This document shows, in pieces, positions 33,477 to 41,895 of a stretch of 64,000 nucleotides of DNA. A model generated the notes under the pieces. It ran no database searches and was not told the origin of the DNA. It saw only the letters and a list, made by a program, of their open reading frames with translations. Within the stretch, counting starts at the first letter, position 1; every line of letters starts with the position of its first letter. The DNA comes from Actinomadura luzonensis (GTDB lineage Bacteria; Actinomycetota; Actinomycetes; Streptosporangiales; Streptosporangiaceae): positions 3,291,001 to 3,355,000 of the forward strand of contig NZ_JAKRKC020000001.1 of NCBI RefSeq assembly GCF_022664455.2. The letters are read 5' to 3'. The translations under genes and the position numbers were made by a program.

Positions 33477-34280
33477 ATGACCGAGCTGAACGCCGACCTC
33501 GCCCGACGCGCGATCGTCGAGCACACCCGGCACCTGGCCGAATCAGCCGTCGCGGCCGGACCCTCCGCCGTCGTGCCGACGACCCCGGAGTGGACCATCG
33601 CCGAGCTGGTCAAGCACGTGGGCCAGACGCAGAACTGGGTCGCGGAGATCGTCGAGCGGCGCATCACCGACCCCACCCAACTGCCCACCGAGCTGGCTGA
33701 GTTCCCCGCCGACCCCGGTCAGTGGCAGGCGTGGCTGACCGAATCCGCGCAACGGGTCGCGAACGCGTGCTCTGATGAGGCGCTGGTGGCTCCGGTGTTC
33801 AACGCCTCCGGCGACCAGCGGTCCGGAGGACGGTTCTGGATGTCGAGCATGCTCAACGAGGCGGTCGTCCACGGCTTCGACGCGGCCACCGCGGCGGGCC
33901 GGCCGACCGAGGTCGATCCCGAGGTCGCAGCCGCGCTCATCGGCAACCATTTCGCGATGCTGACCTCTCCCACGTGGGAGATTCAGCGGCCGGAGTCGGC
34001 CCACGCGATCCGGGGCACCGGGCAGACCTTGCAGTGGCTGGCCACCGACGCCACCGACGGCACGAACGCCTGGCTCGTCGAAAGGCGGCCCGACGGGGCC
34101 AGGTGGCAGCCTGGAGTCCGGCAGGCCGATGTGACGGTGAGCGGCCCGGCGCAAGCGCTGCTGCTGACCTTGACCCGGCGGCTCCCCCTCACCGACGGCC
34201 AAGCCCACAAGATCAGCATCGACGGCGACACCGACCTGGCCCAGCACTGGCTCGACAACACCGCCCACGCCAGCAACTGA
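33477..34280 (+). CDS. Maleylpyruvate isomerase-family mycothiol-dependent enzyme (DinB fold)
   Basis: 267 residues. The N-terminal four-helix bundle carries the metal-binding pattern: His in WTIAELVKHVGQTQNWV and His/Asp in LNEAVVHGFDAATAAGR. The C-terminal part is the MDMPI C domain (WLVERRPDGARWQPG...ADVTVSGPAQALLLTLTRR). Members use mycothiol, the actinobacterial thiol, for isomerisation or thiol transfer to electrophiles. ATG 33477 is preceded by AAGGGG. It stands alone, followed by a hairpin terminator. Confidence 0.88.
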   Translation: MTELNADLARRAIVEHTRHLAESAVAAGPSAVVPTTPEWTIAELVKHVGQTQNWVAEIVERRITDPTQLPTELAEFPADPGQWQAWLTESAQRVANACSDEALVAPVFNASGDQRSGGRFWMSSMLNEAVVHGFDAATAAGRPTEVDPEVAAALIGNHFAMLTSPTWEIQRPESAHAIRGTGQTLQWLATDATDGTNAWLVERRPDGARWQPGVRQADVTVSGPAQALLLTLTRRLPLTDGQAHKISIDGDTDLAQHWLDNTAHASN

Positions 34281-34282
34281 CC

Positions 34283-34304
34283 GGCACCCGAACTCGCCGG
34301 TGCC
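34283..34304 (+). terminator. Hairpin terminator candidate
   Basis: GGCACC (34283-34288) and GGTGCC (34299-34304) form a 6-bp stem with a 10-nt loop, 3 bp after the MDMPI stop codon. Short stem, so moderate confidence. Confidence 0.45.
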
Positions 34305-34698
34305 TTGTGGGTCAGCGACACGGTCGAGCTCATTTCGGGGCAGCCCGCCGGCGAGACCTGCATGGCCGGAAGCGCCGCAGACCGACGTCCCGCCTCGGCT
34401 CCCCGCTCGGGTCTGTGTAACCAGCCCCGAAGTAACTCTCTGTAGCTTTCGTCGCCATGTGTTTCTGGAGCCGCTTGATGGGGGGCAGTTACATAGTCAT
34501 GCCGCTGACCTCGGCACAGTAGACGGCGGCGGGCGGCTGAGGGCGCATCGAAGCCTGAGGCGTTGAGCGCGCGGAATTTGATCAACGGCTGGTCAGACGT
34601 TGCCGGCGTCCGCGAGGCTGTCAAAGAGATGGTCACGGGCGGGCGAAGGTACCGGCGAGTCGCGGCGGAGCGGGGTCGCCGGCGGGAAGGCCGCATTC
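34305..34698 (+). other. Intergenic region upstream of the alkylsulfatase gene
   Basis: About 390 bp without a convincing gene. It contains AT-richer patches (AACTCTCTGTAGCTTTCG near 34434; CAGTTACATAGTCATGCCG near 34486) that may hold the alkylsulfatase promoter. No palindrome or RNA structure was recognised. Confidence 0.3.
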
Positions 34699-36498
34699 AT
34701 GGCAGACCTTCCCTTCGGCGACCGGGCGGACTTCGAGGCCGCCGATCGCGGCTTCCTGGCCGCGCTCGACCCCGCAGTCATCAAGACAGCCGATGGCCGG
34801 GACGTGTGGGACGGCGATGCGTACGGTTTCCTGGCGCAGGAGTGCCCGGACACCGCGCATCCCAGCCTGTGGCGGCAGGGGCAGTTGTGCGTCAAGCAGG
34901 GTCTGTACGAGGTCACCGACGGCATTTATCAGATCCGCGGCCTGGACCTGTCGAACATGACCCTGATCGAGGGCGAGCGCGGCGTCGTCGTCGTCGACCC
35001 GCTGCTGTCGGTCGAATGCGCGGCGGCCGGGCTGAGGCTCTATCGCGAGCAGCGCGGGGACCGCCCGGTCTCCGCGGTGATCTACACCCATTCCCACGCC
35101 GACCACTTCGGCGGGGTGCGGGGTGTCACCGACGGCAGCGTGCCGATCCTGGCCCCGGCCCACTTCATGGAGCACGCGGTGTCGGAGAACGTCTACGCCG
35201 GTACCGCGATGAACCGCCGCGCCACCTACATGTACGGGCCGGCGCTGCCCCGCTCGCCGGAAGGGCAGATCGGGGCCGGGCTGGGCCTGACCACGTCGAC
35301 CGGGACGATCTCCCTCATCCCGCCGTCCAAGGACGTCACGCGCACCGGGCAGGAGGAGACGCTCGACGGCGTGCGTTTCGTCTTCCAGCTCACCCCGGGC
35401 ACCGAAGCACCGGCGGAGATGAACTTCCTCATCCCTGAGCGCCGGGCGCTGTGCATGGCCGAGAACGCCACGCACAATCTGCACAACATTCTGACCCTGC
35501 GCGGCGCGCTGGTCCGTGACACGCGGGTCTGGGCGCGTTATCTGACCGAGGCGATTGCCCTGTTCGCCGGCCAGGCCGAGGTCTGCTTCGCCTCGCACCA
35601 CTGGCCCACCTGGGGCGCCGAGAACATCGTCACGTTCCTGTCGCAGCAGCGCGACCTGTACGCCTACCTGCACGACCAGACGCTGCGGATGCTGAACAAG
35701 GGCATGACCGGGACCGAGATCGCCGAGGCCATGCGCATGCCTCCGGCTCTGGAGCGGGCGTGGCACACCCACGGCTACTACGGTTCGGTCAGCCACAACG
35801 TCAAGGCCATCTACCAGCGCTATCTGGGCTGGTTCGACGGTAACCCGGCCCATTTGTGGGAGCACCCGCCGGTCGAGCAGGCGCGCCGCTACGTCGAGTG
35901 CATGGGCGGACGCGACGGCGTCCTCGCCTACGCCCGGCGCTACCTCGACGACGGCGACCTGCGGTTCGCCGCCACGCTGCTCAACCACGCCGTCTTCACC
36001 GACGAGAACGACAGCCAGGCGCGTTCGATGCTCGCCGAGGTCTACACCCGGCTCGGCCACGGCTGCGAGAACGGCACCTGGCGCAACTTCTACCTGGTCG
36101 CAGCACTGGAACTGACCAGCGGCATCGTCCCCGCCGACCTCGACACCACCTCGCCGGAGATGCTCGCCGCCCTGACCGTCGAGCAGGTCTTCGACTCCGT
36201 GGCCATCCGCGTCGACGGGCCCAAGGCGTGGAACGAGAGCCTGGCCATCGACTGGCACCTGACGGACCTGAACCAGCGCCACCGCACCACGTTGTCCAAC
36301 GGCGCGCTCATCCACCAGCCCGACCCGCCGCAACAGCCGGCAGACCTGACGCTCACGCTCACCCAGCGGCAACTGCTCGGCCTGGTCACCGGCCGACAGG
36401 CCGACGGCATCGAGCACGAGGGCGACATGGAGGTCCTGCGCCGCCTCACCGCCGTCCTGGAGAACCCGGATCCCGCGTTCTCCATCGTGACGCCGTGA
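34699..36498 (+). CDS. Alkyl/aryl sulfatase of the metallo-beta-lactamase fold (SdsA1/BDS1 type)
   Basis: 599 residues. N-terminal MBL domain with the zinc motif THSHADHFGG (HxHxDH) and further ligands in AENATHNLHNI and SHHWPTWG. Then an all-helical dimerisation domain (about 370-480), then a C-terminal SCP2-like domain (LTLTQRQLLGLVTGRQADG). This is the three-domain plan of SdsA1, which cleaves SDS and other primary alkyl sulfates to alcohol plus sulfate. Known members are often secreted, but no signal peptide is seen here. ATG 34699 has GGGAAGG upstream. Single gene with a strong terminator. Confidence 0.93.
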   Translation: MADLPFGDRADFEAADRGFLAALDPAVIKTADGRDVWDGDAYGFLAQECPDTAHPSLWRQGQLCVKQGLYEVTDGIYQIRGLDLSNMTLIEGERGVVVVDPLLSVECAAAGLRLYREQRGDRPVSAVIYTHSHADHFGGVRGVTDGSVPILAPAHFMEHAVSENVYAGTAMNRRATYMYGPALPRSPEGQIGAGLGLTTSTGTISLIPPSKDVTRTGQEETLDGVRFVFQLTPGTEAPAEMNFLIPERRALCMAENATHNLHNILTLRGALVRDTRVWARYLTEAIALFAGQAEVCFASHHWPTWGAENIVTFLSQQRDLYAYLHDQTLRMLNKGMTGTEIAEAMRMPPALERAWHTHGYYGSVSHNVKAIYQRYLGWFDGNPAHLWEHPPVEQARRYVECMGGRDGVLAYARRYLDDGDLRFAATLLNHAVFTDENDSQARSMLAEVYTRLGHGCENGTWRNFYLVAALELTSGIVPADLDTTSPEMLAALTVEQVFDSVAIRVDGPKAWNESLAIDWHLTDLNQRHRTTLSNGALIHQPDPPQQPADLTLTLTQRQLLGLVTGRQADGIEHEGDMEVLRRLTAVLENPDPAFSIVTP

Positions 36499-36507
36499 AC
36501 CCCGGCC

Positions 36508-36539
36508 GGGCCGCCCGGGAATCGCGCCCCGGGTGGCCC
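36508..36539 (+). terminator. Strong hairpin terminator after the alkylsulfatase gene
   Basis: GGGCCGCCCGGG (36508-36519) pairs with CCCGGGTGGCCC (36528-36539), a 12-bp stem with one G-U pair and an 8-nt loop, 9 bp after the stop codon. Confidence 0.75.
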
Positions 36540-36905
36540 CGCCCGCAGGCAAGCAGGCCGCGCAGACCTTCGGCGAGGAACGCCGTTGTGCCGGTTGAGC
36601 CAGCCGCGCATCCGCTGAAGCCGCTGTTCGCCGTCCGCGCTGACGGTGGTGGCGCGGGCGAAGACCGTGCTCGCCGGGCCGCAGGGTGGCGGTGGCGACG
36701 GCGGTGAGCGACGTGGCGACGAGCGCGAAAAGCGTAGTCACCGGTCCGAACAACGAGGCATCCAGCATCACCACGGTGACAGAGACGGCGGGGTGCACAT
36801 CGACTGACCGCGCGCTGATCGGCGGCTCGGTCAGGCACTCGGACCTGCGGGGAAGAGGATCGCCCAGGCCGGCGCCGCGATCTTTCTCGGAAGGCTGTGA
36901 CAGCC
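36540..36905. other. Intergenic region with a membrane-protein scrap
   Basis: About 365 bp. On the minus strand around 36690-36780 a frame reads VMLDASLFGPVTTLFALVATSLTAVATATL, one hydrophobic helix with no start codon context or family match. Nothing else was recognised. Confidence 0.25.
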
Positions 36906-37913
36906 TCAGGAGGGTGCTCCCACCCGGCCGGCGTGGATCGTGCTGCCTTGCGTGGTCTCGACCACGATCGGCACCCCGTCCGGGATCCGGCCGTGAAGCG
37001 CGCTGAGCAGGCCGGAGATCGGCGGCGGCTCGCCCGGCGTCCGTACGCGGATGCGGATCTCGCGGGAGACGACGTCGGCGCCGGTGACCGACGAGCCCGG
37101 CACCGCGGAGATCCACTCGTCGGCGACCGTCTGGGCCTGCGCACTCCACGCGGTCAGCAGGTAGCTGATCACGGTGTTGGCCGACAGCGGCAGCAGCACC
37201 ACGGCGGCCAGCAGCACCAGGGTGAGCCGGGTACGACGGCGGCTCCGGCCGGAGCTTGCGGCGGGCTCGGCCGCGTACCCGGTCGCCGTGAACACCACGA
37301 TACCGCCCAGCACCAGCGCCAGCAGGTTGGACAGGAAGAGCACGAGCGCGCCGAGCGTCAGCCAGCCCGCCCCGTGGCCGAGGCAGACGCCGGCCACGGC
37401 CAGCGGCGGGACCAGGGAGATCGCGATCGCCACGCCCGGCAGCACGGCGGCGACGTCGCGGCGGGCGTGCGCGACGGCTCCGGCCAGCCCGGTGGCGAGC
37501 GCGGCCACCAGATCCATCAGCTTGGGGGACGTGCGGGCGGCGATCTGGCTGTTGGCCAGCAGCGCTTAGGAGGTGGGCAGCAGCAGCGAGAAGACCATCC
37601 CCACCGCGATCACGAGCAGGCCGCCGAAGACCACGAAACCGATCGCGCCCTGCCCGCGGCGCCGCACGATCGCCAGTGCGATGCCCATGATCGGCGTGCC
37701 CAGCGGTGCGATGATCATGGCGCCGATGACGGTGGCCGTGGAGTCGGAGTGGATGCCGGCCGCGGCGATGACGGCCGACAAAGCGAGCATCGTCCAGAAC
37801 GCCGACCGCTTCGTGCGTACGTCCCCCGAGGACAGGTCCAGAATCTCGGCCAGTTCCTCCAGCGGGCGGCGTTGCGCCGCGGGCAGGACACGCTCGCGGA
37901 GACGGCTCAGCAC
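36906..37913 (-). pseudogene. DUF389 family membrane protein interrupted by an in-frame stop
   Basis: Two halves in the same frame. 37913 to 37569 encodes the N-terminal part (LRERVLPAAQRRPLEELAEILDLSSGDVRTKRSAFWTMLALSAVIAAAG...IIAPLGTPIMGIALAIV). A TAA at 37566-37568 is followed directly by ALLANSQIAARTSPKLMDLVAALATGLAGAV and the rest, to 36906. Family members read LPTSY-x-LLANSQI, so the TAA probably replaced a Tyr codon (TAC to TAA). About 336 codons in all with six or more helices. Either a recent single-base pseudogene or a sequencing error. It is in an operon with the LapA-like gene. Confidence 0.8.
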
Positions 37914-37917
37914 GCAC

Positions 37918-38151
37918 TCACCGCCTTTTTCGGCTCCTGCTGCCGGCCAGTGCGCCGATGCAGATCCCGACGACGGTGCACGCCACCAGCGTGACCCACA
38001 GCGGGGCGATCACCGCCATCGTGAACAGGCGGATCACCGCGTCCTGCCGGTTCTGCAGGATGAACGCGGCCGCCAGCACCAGCAGCACGAGCGCCAGCCA
38101 GACGCGCGGCGGTATCGCCCCGAGACGGCCTCGCGGGCCTTGCTCTGCCAC
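37918..38151 (-). CDS. LapA-like (DUF1049) small membrane protein
   Basis: 77 residues with two membrane helices (WLALVLLVLAAAFILQNRQDAVIRLFTMA and LWVTLVACTVVGICIGALAG) and a basic C-terminus (SRSRKRR). The IxxNxQ pattern after helix 1 and the FF/LF turn are typical of LapA-domain proteins, which sit in the inner membrane with their tail in the cytosol. It ends 5 bp before the DUF389 gene, so the two form an operon. Confidence 0.7.
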   Translation of the reverse strand: MAEQGPRGRLGAIPPRVWLALVLLVLAAAFILQNRQDAVIRLFTMAVIAPLWVTLVACTVVGICIGALAGSRSRKRR

Positions 38152-38369
38152 GAATACCTCCAGATGGGTGTGAGCGCCGGTGTTTCGATCAGGCCTTCAC
38201 CAGCGCGACCGGAAGGGCCGCTCGCGAGGAAGCCCGTTTCCGCCGGCACAGGGCCGGTCTCGATACGGGCTCGCCTCCCGGGCACGGCCGGCCGCCGGCA
38301 ACGCCGCCCCACTGCGATGGCCGTCGTCCAGCACGGCACGCTCATGCGTGCGGTGAAGGTGTCGAGGCG

Positions 38370-38525
38370 GCCGGCGGGCCGGCTGATCGGGACCCAGGCG
38401 ACGGCCGGCATGCCGCCCAGCAGGCCGAGGATCATGCCGAGCAGGAAGCCGCCCAGGTTGGAGTAGACGAACGACGCCAGCGACAGCAGCACCGCGATCA
38501 AGCCGGGGAACAGCCCGCGTCTCAC
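38370..38525 (-). pseudogene. DUF6114-like membrane domain remnant
   Basis: The frame reads RRGLFPGLIAVLLSLASFVYSNLGGFLLGMILGLLGGMPAVAWVP, matching the two closely spaced helices of DUF6114 proteins (LASFxxSNLGGFLxGMxLGxLGG). It has no start codon of its own and follows a truncated DUF6230 gene in another frame. Confidence 0.55.
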
Positions 38526-38539
38526 GCCGCGCCCGCTCT

Positions 38540-38787
38540 GCGTTGCCGCCCTGCCCGCCGGTGAGCCGGAGCGTGATCGTACCCCCGGGCGTCGGTACGA
38601 GCGCGCTCGTGCACAGCTCGGTGACCGCGGCCCGCCGGACGCCGGCCACGATGACGGGGAACGTCCGGCCCTTCCTGGTGCGGTCCACGTCGGTGGCCAC
38701 GGAGAAGCCCTGGCCGCGCAGCTCGCCGGCGACAGGAACGAGAAGCAGACCGAAGCGCTTCCAGCGCACGCGGGCCTGCTCGGCCAT
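38540..38787 (-). pseudogene. DUF6230-like protein gene, internally deleted
   Basis: From ATG 38787 (good ribosome site AAAGGGA) the frame reads MAEQARVRWKRFGLLLVPVAG, typical of the DUF6230 start, but then jumps past the usual signal-anchor region. Later parts RRAAVTELCTSALVPTPGGTITLRLTGGQGGN match DUF6230 middle strands. It then loses frame at about 38540 and runs into DUF6114 sequence. In many actinobacteria DUF6230 and DUF6114 genes are neighbours; here both are shortened and fused by deletions. Confidence 0.55.
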
Positions 38788-39173
38788 GATGCGTTCCCTT
38801 TCACGTAGGCCCAGCAAGCGAGCCAGAACTCTGTTACACACAGTCACAGTCCGGTCTATTGCCGAGCATGCGGGACATCCACGGTGCTCGTCGACCTACA
38901 CGCCGGACGCCGCAGCGCTCATGGCGTGCTGCTGGACAAATTTGCCCACATCTAGAAGGGCAGGCAGTTGTGCTGGGCAGGGTGTCCGACAGATGTGCGC
39001 AGCGACGCCCTTCGGGGGTTGATGCGACCGTTCACGGTATCCCGACGCCTTTCCCTGGCGATCAGATGCGAAGGCTCAGCCAGTCGGAGCCGCCCAGAAG
39101 ATGCCCCCACATTCGGGCGAGGTGAGCTGAAGCCGGCCGGCCGGCGGCTTCTTCGTCGTCCTCTCCGTGCCCT
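38788..39173. other. Intergenic region
   Basis: About 385 bp with no gene found. TCTGTTACACACAGTCACAG near 38831 is the AT-richest part and may hold the promoter of the DUF6230 remnant. Near 39130, CGGCCGGCCGGCGG is a G/C block just after the end of the MFS gene on the other strand. Confidence 0.3.
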
Positions 39174-40631
39174 TCACGGCCCGGCGGCCCGGGCGGGCAG
39201 TTTGAGCGCCGCGGGGACGCCGAGCGCGGCGACGGCCGCGAGGAGCAGCAGCGCCGGCCCCATCGCGCCGCCGAAGGCCGCGGCCGTCCACGGCGAGCCC
39301 GCCGGGCCGGGCGCGAGGAGGGTGATCGTCGCGGTGGCCAGGGCGATGCCCACCGCAGGGCCGACGTTCAGCACGGTCTGCTTCAGCCCGCCGGACACGC
39401 CCACGTCCCCGACCGGCGCCTCCCGCACGACGACGGCCGTCGCCGTCACCATCACCGTGCCGAACCCGGCCCCCATCAGGAGGAACGCCGCCATCATCGT
39501 CGGCGAGGCGGCCGACCTGTCCACGCAGGCGAGCAGCAGCATCCCGCCGCTGACCAGGGCCATCGCCCCCAGCACCGTACGGCGGGCGCCCTGCCGGCGC
39601 AGGAGCACGGCGGCGACCGGCGCGCCGGCCACCATCATCACCGCCAGCGGCAGCACGTGCAGCCCGCTCTCCAGCGGGTCCAGCGCCAGCACCTCCTGCA
39701 GGAAGTAGCTGCCGACGAACAGCGCCCCGAACATCGCCGCCGAAGCCGCCAGCAGCACGGCCAGCGCGGCGGTCAGCGGCCCCGGCGCGAGCACCTGCCG
39801 CGGGATCAGCGGGTGAGCGGCGACCCGCTGGTGCCGGGCGAACGCCCCGCCCGCCACGGCGGCCGCACCCAGCCCGAGCGCGCTGGACCAGGTCCAGCCC
39901 GTACGCGGCAGCTCGACCAGCGCGTGCACCAGCCCCGCCAGCGCCACGGCCAGCAGGCCGGCCCCGGCCGGCCCGAGCCGATCCGCCTGCCCCGCACCGC
40001 GAACGACCCCGGCCGCGCCCGGCGCCGGGACGCGGCGGGCTCCGTCCGAGTCCGGGACGCCGACGGCTGCGTCCGGGCGCGGGAGGCGGATCGCCGGGGT
40101 GGCCGCGGCGATCGCGAGGGCCGGAACGACGTTCAGCAGGAACACCGCGCGCCAGCCGAACTGGGCGGTCAGCGCGCCCCCGACCAGCGGCCCCGCGGCG
40201 GCGGCGAGGCCGATGGCGCTGCTGCGGACGGCGACCGCCATGGGGAGCCGGTCGGCGGGCAGGGCGGCGCGGAGCATCCCGAGCGTCGCCGGTTGCAGCA
40301 GCGCGCCGAACACCCCTTGGGCGACGCGCAGCCCGATGACCCAGCCGATGCCGGGTGCCAGCGCGATCGCCGCCGAGGTGACGGCGAAGCCGAGCGTCCC
40401 GGCGGCGAAGACGTTGCGGTGGCCGTAGCGGTCGCCGAGCCGCCCGGACAGGACGAGCAGCGCCGCCACGGCGATGAGGTAGCCGGTGCTGGTCCACTGG
40501 ATCTGCGCGAACGTGGCGTGCAGGTCCCGTTGCATGGCGGGCTGGGCGATGGTGAGCACGGTCCCGTCGAGGGCGACGACGACCGCGCCGGTGACGCTGG
40601 CGGCCAGCGTGAGGTGCGGCCGGGGCGTCAC
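39174..40631 (-). CDS. MFS drug transporter, DHA2 (14-helix) family
   Basis: 485 residues with about 14 membrane helices. Motif D1-like VVVALDGTVLTIAQPAMQRDL opens helix 1, motif A is GRLGDRYGHRNVF, and motif C-like GLAAAAGPLVGGALTAQFGWRAVF follows. These are signatures of proton-coupled EmrB/QacA-type multidrug exporters. The start (ATG 40631) overlaps the stop of the TetR gene by 4 bp, so it is co-translated with its regulator. Confidence 0.92.
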   Translation of the reverse strand: MTPRPHLTLAASVTGAVVVALDGTVLTIAQPAMQRDLHATFAQIQWTSTGYLIAVAALLVLSGRLGDRYGHRNVFAAGTLGFAVTSAAIALAPGIGWVIGLRVAQGVFGALLQPATLGMLRAALPADRLPMAVAVRSSAIGLAAAAGPLVGGALTAQFGWRAVFLLNVVPALAIAAATPAIRLPRPDAAVGVPDSDGARRVPAPGAAGVVRGAGQADRLGPAGAGLLAVALAGLVHALVELPRTGWTWSSALGLGAAAVAGGAFARHQRVAAHPLIPRQVLAPGPLTAALAVLLAASAAMFGALFVGSYFLQEVLALDPLESGLHVLPLAVMMVAGAPVAAVLLRRQGARRTVLGAMALVSGGMLLLACVDRSAASPTMMAAFLLMGAGFGTVMVTATAVVVREAPVGDVGVSGGLKQTVLNVGPAVGIALATATITLLAPGPAGSPWTAAAFGGAMGPALLLLAAVAALGVPAALKLPARAAGP

Positions 40632-41215
40632 CGCGGCTCCGGCCCGAGGTGCGCGTCCAGGGTGGCGCGGAACAGCGGTTCGAGTTCGGCCGCCCCGGTG
40701 GTGAGCTGCAGGCTGCCCCAGCTCCAGAGTTGGACGAGCCCGTGCGCGTTGGCCCAGAGCGCGCCGGCGGCGACGCGCGGGTCCGCGCCGGGCCGCACCC
40801 CGGCCCGGGTCAGCAGGCCCACCACCACGTCGAACAGCGGCAGGCTGGCCTCCCGCAGCCCCAGGTGGTTGCTCTCCAGCAGGTCGTGGCGGAACATCAG
40901 CTCGTACATGCCGCGGTTGTCCAGCGCGAACCGGACATACGCCCGGCCGAGCGCCGCGAGCTGCGCTCGTGGATCGGCCCGGCCGTCGCCGAGCGCCCGC
41001 GCGACCTCCGCGCCGAGAGCGGTGAAGCCCTCGCGGGCGATGGCGGACAGCAGCTCCAGGTGGGTGGGGAAGTAGCGGCGCGGCGCTCCGTGCGAGACCC
41101 CGGCCCGCCGCGCGATCTCGCGCAGCGACAGCGCCTGCGTCCCTTCCTGGGTGACCAGTTCCACGCCGACCTTGACCAGACGGGCGCGCAGCCCGGCGTC
41201 CTCATGCATAGACAC
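40628..41215 (-). CDS. TetR family repressor of the MFS exporter
   Basis: 195 residues. HTH: VELVTQEGTQALSLREIARRAGVSHGAPRRYFPTHLELLSAIAREG. The C-terminal ligand domain resembles TetR_C_33-type regulators. The start may be GTG 41215 or ATG 41209. No ribosome site is visible and the operator palindrome covers the start codon, which suggests a leaderless mRNA. First gene of the TetR-MFS operon; two operator copies at 41209-41245 support autoregulation. Confidence 0.92.
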   Translation of the reverse strand: MSMHEDAGLRARLVKVGVELVTQEGTQALSLREIARRAGVSHGAPRRYFPTHLELLSAIAREGFTALGAEVARALGDGRADPRAQLAALGRAYVRFALDNRGMYELMFRHDLLESNHLGLREASLPLFDVVVGLLTRAGVRPGADPRVAAGALWANAHGLVQLWSWGSLQLTTGAAELEPLFRATLDAHLGPEPR

Positions 41216-41245
41216 TGTCTACCAGTACGACGTAGACACTGTCTA
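41209..41245. promoter_or_regulatory. Twin TetR operators
   Basis: TAGACACTGTCTA occurs twice, at 41209-41221 and 41233-41245, each a palindrome around a central C. The second extends to GTAGACACTGTCTAC. Centres are 24 bp apart, so two dimers would bind with a small phase shift. The first copy overlaps the start of the TetR gene. Confidence 0.85.
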
Positions 41246-41374
41246 CGCCGCGCCCGCGCCTGCCTCCAGGGCAAAGGGCAAGCCGTCATGGGCGACGACC
41301 CGCGACTTCAGCGCGTGACCGCAGTGGGGGCGACCGGGCATGACCAGCACGACCACCTGGGCCGCCCCCGGAGA

Positions 41375-41788
41375 TCAGTTCTCGCGGGTCCAGAGGGGCG
41401 CGATCCGCTGCTCGCGGAATCGCCAGCCCGCCGGCGTCCGCGCCAGGGCGCCGGTCACCCGCAGGCCACCCGTGAAGTGGGGCGCCTGGCCGTCGCGGTA
41501 GTAGAACACGAGCGAGTAAGCCGAGACAGTCGCCCGATCGCCGTCGACCTCCGCCAGCAGGTCGGTGGTCAGGTGCTGGGCCCGCTGCCCCTCGACGTCA
41601 CTGCGTCGCATGAAGTCGACGATCGCGTCGATGCCGTGGAGCACGCCCCCGCGCGGCGAATGCACCGCCACATCGTCGGCGAAGACGGTGGCGACGTCCT
41701 CCCATCGCTTCTCATCGAGCAGGCGTGCGAAGCGGGCGAACAGGTCGGCGATCTCAACGCGGTCGGCGGTCGAGGTATCCGTGGACAT
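41375..41788 (-). CDS. SnoaL-like/NTF2-fold protein
   Basis: 137 residues from ATG 41788 (AGAGGA just upstream; an ATG at 41803 is possible). The conical NTF2 fold is evident from VEIADLFARFARLLDEKRWEDVATVFADDVAVHSPRGGVLHGIDAIVDFMRRS and VFYYRDGQAPHFTGGLRVTGALARTPAGWRFREQRI, the SnoaL_4-type pattern. Such proteins are small hydroxylases, cyclases or isomerases. It is divergent from a MarR gene across repeats at 41813-41862, which suggests control by that MarR protein. Confidence 0.85.
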   Translation of the reverse strand: MSTDTSTADRVEIADLFARFARLLDEKRWEDVATVFADDVAVHSPRGGVLHGIDAIVDFMRRSDVEGQRAQHLTTDLLAEVDGDRATVSAYSLVFYYRDGQAPHFTGGLRVTGALARTPAGWRFREQRIAPLWTREN

Positions 41789-41812
41789 GGCGTCCTCTTT
41801 CATTCGGTGAAA

Positions 41813-41862
41813 TAACGTTTGTGCCTCTAACGTTTCCGACGTGAACGAATCTACATCGTTAG
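41813..41862. promoter_or_regulatory. Repeated MarR-type half-sites between divergent genes
   Basis: TAACGTTT at 41813-41820 and again at 41828-41835, with CGTTAG at 41857-41862 inverted relative to CTAACG (41827-41832). The spacing and the position in the NTF2/MarR divergent gap suggest an operator. Confidence 0.5.
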
Positions 41863-41895
41863 TGGGGCGAACGCAACAGGGGTACGATCACCATC

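Noticed and set aside
34633..37917. A continuous minus-strand open frame of more than 1000 codons opposite the alkylsulfatase gene
   Set aside because: It is antisense to a well-supported gene, low in complexity (Arg/Gly/Asp/Gln rich) and typical of GC-rich third-position shadows.
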